Under the pieces are notes generated by a model. The model made no database searches, was not told the DNA's origin, and was given only the letters and a program-made list of their open reading frames with translations. From positions 1 to 43,300 of the forward strand of contig JAFLCL010000044.1 of assembly GCA_017303575.1 (NCBI GenBank): a stretch of DNA of 43,300 bases, read 5' to 3'. Made by a program: the position numbers and the translations under genes. The first letter of the stretch is position 1; every line of letters begins with the position of its first letter. Source of the DNA: Deltaproteobacteria bacterium (GTDB taxonomy: Bacteria; Myxococcota_A; Polyangia; Polyangiales; Sandaracinaceae). Positions 43,035-43,300 of this stretch are shown piece after piece.

Positions 43035-43300
43035 CTACTCGGAGATCACCAGGCGCGTCACTTGCCCCGGCCGAATCGTGACCACCTGCCGTCGCGCCGT
43101 ACCTCGACCCCCGAGCACGACGCTCACGTCGTGGCGGCCCGGCGGCAGTGAGACCTGACAGGGCGTCTGGAGCACACGGTCGCCGATCGTCACGGATGCC
43201 CACGTGCCTGGCGTGACCACCGCGAGCTCTCCCGGCGCACGCGCGGGGGCTCGCGCGGCAACGGGCGTGGCGCTCGACGACGTGCTCGCAGCGCTCGGGG
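43035..43300 (-). CDS. C-terminal PEGA-like domain, gene cut by the window edge
   Basis: Only the last 88 codons are inside. A Ser/Ala/Pro linker is followed by a PEGA-type beta domain (VTPGTWASVTIGDRVLQTPC, SLPPGRHDVSVVL, VTIRPGQVTRLVISE). PEGA domains often sit at the outer end of myxobacterial Ser/Thr kinases or envelope proteins; the rest of this gene is beyond the edge. Stop TAG at 43035. Confidence 0.7.
   Translation of the reverse strand, partial: PSAASTSSSATPVAARAPARAPGELAVVTPGTWASVTIGDRVLQTPCQVSLPPGRHDVSVVLGGRGTARRQVVTIRPGQVTRLVISE

Overview
This window reads as one chromosome segment of a very GC-rich, large-genome deltaproteobacterium of the Myxococcota, probably Sandaracinus-like. 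That placement is an inference. It rests on two Pkn-type Ser/Thr kinases with membrane tails, many lipoproteins carrying Asp-Ala-Phe-Val linkers, Cys-rich and FG-GAP surface proteins, and frequent GTG starts with 4-base gene overlaps.

Bases 1-9935 lie on the minus strand. They hold a cut-off Cys-rich lipoprotein, three small membrane proteins, a TPR-like membrane protein, a purple-acid-phosphatase-type lipoprotein, a phosphate-selective-type porin (with an apparent frameshift), a lamin-tail lipoprotein, a second beta-barrel protein and a DUF2252 protein with a lipoprotein signal. Tight spacing suggests two adjacent operons for cell-envelope proteins, one plausibly for phosphate-ester scavenging. 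Bases 10021-14570 hold a zinc-ribbon membrane protein, a DUF4920 lipoprotein, a Nudix hydrolase, and then on the plus strand a formyltransferase-like enzyme, a GspC/PDZ-like lipoprotein and an isoaspartyl peptidase. Bases 14866-19270 (minus) are a three-gene overlapping operon led by a propeller-like lipoprotein and ending in a 956-residue M23-type envelope protein. Bases 19467-25143 (plus) hold a Ser/Thr kinase, a TPR protein, a repeat-rich lipoprotein, a radical SAM protein and a membrane protein. Bases 25144-29216 (minus) hold a TMTC-like membrane protein, a beta-helix lipoprotein and an unrecognised cytoplasmic protein.

The most notable region is 29217-32945. A degenerate 43-base tandem repeat and tRNA-Asp(GTC) are followed by a compact three-gene cassette: DUF5131 (Gp37/Gp68 three-Cys protein), TcmP (its named partner) and a PIN-like nuclease. 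Sampled GC is lower there, which fits an acquired island beside a tRNA gene. The PIN-like gene is split by a one-base deficit in a run of five C; adding one base restores a 330-residue protein.

The rest (33108-43300) is mixed: DUF1415, two GNAT acetyltransferases, DUF4240, a very large secreted lipoprotein, a second Ser/Thr kinase with several membrane spans, a nucleotidyltransferase, an FG-GAP propeller lipoprotein with a small Cys-rich partner, and the end of a PEGA-domain protein. A dispersed hairpin repeat occurs three times (two direct copies near 28.2 kb, one inverted at 34.5 kb).
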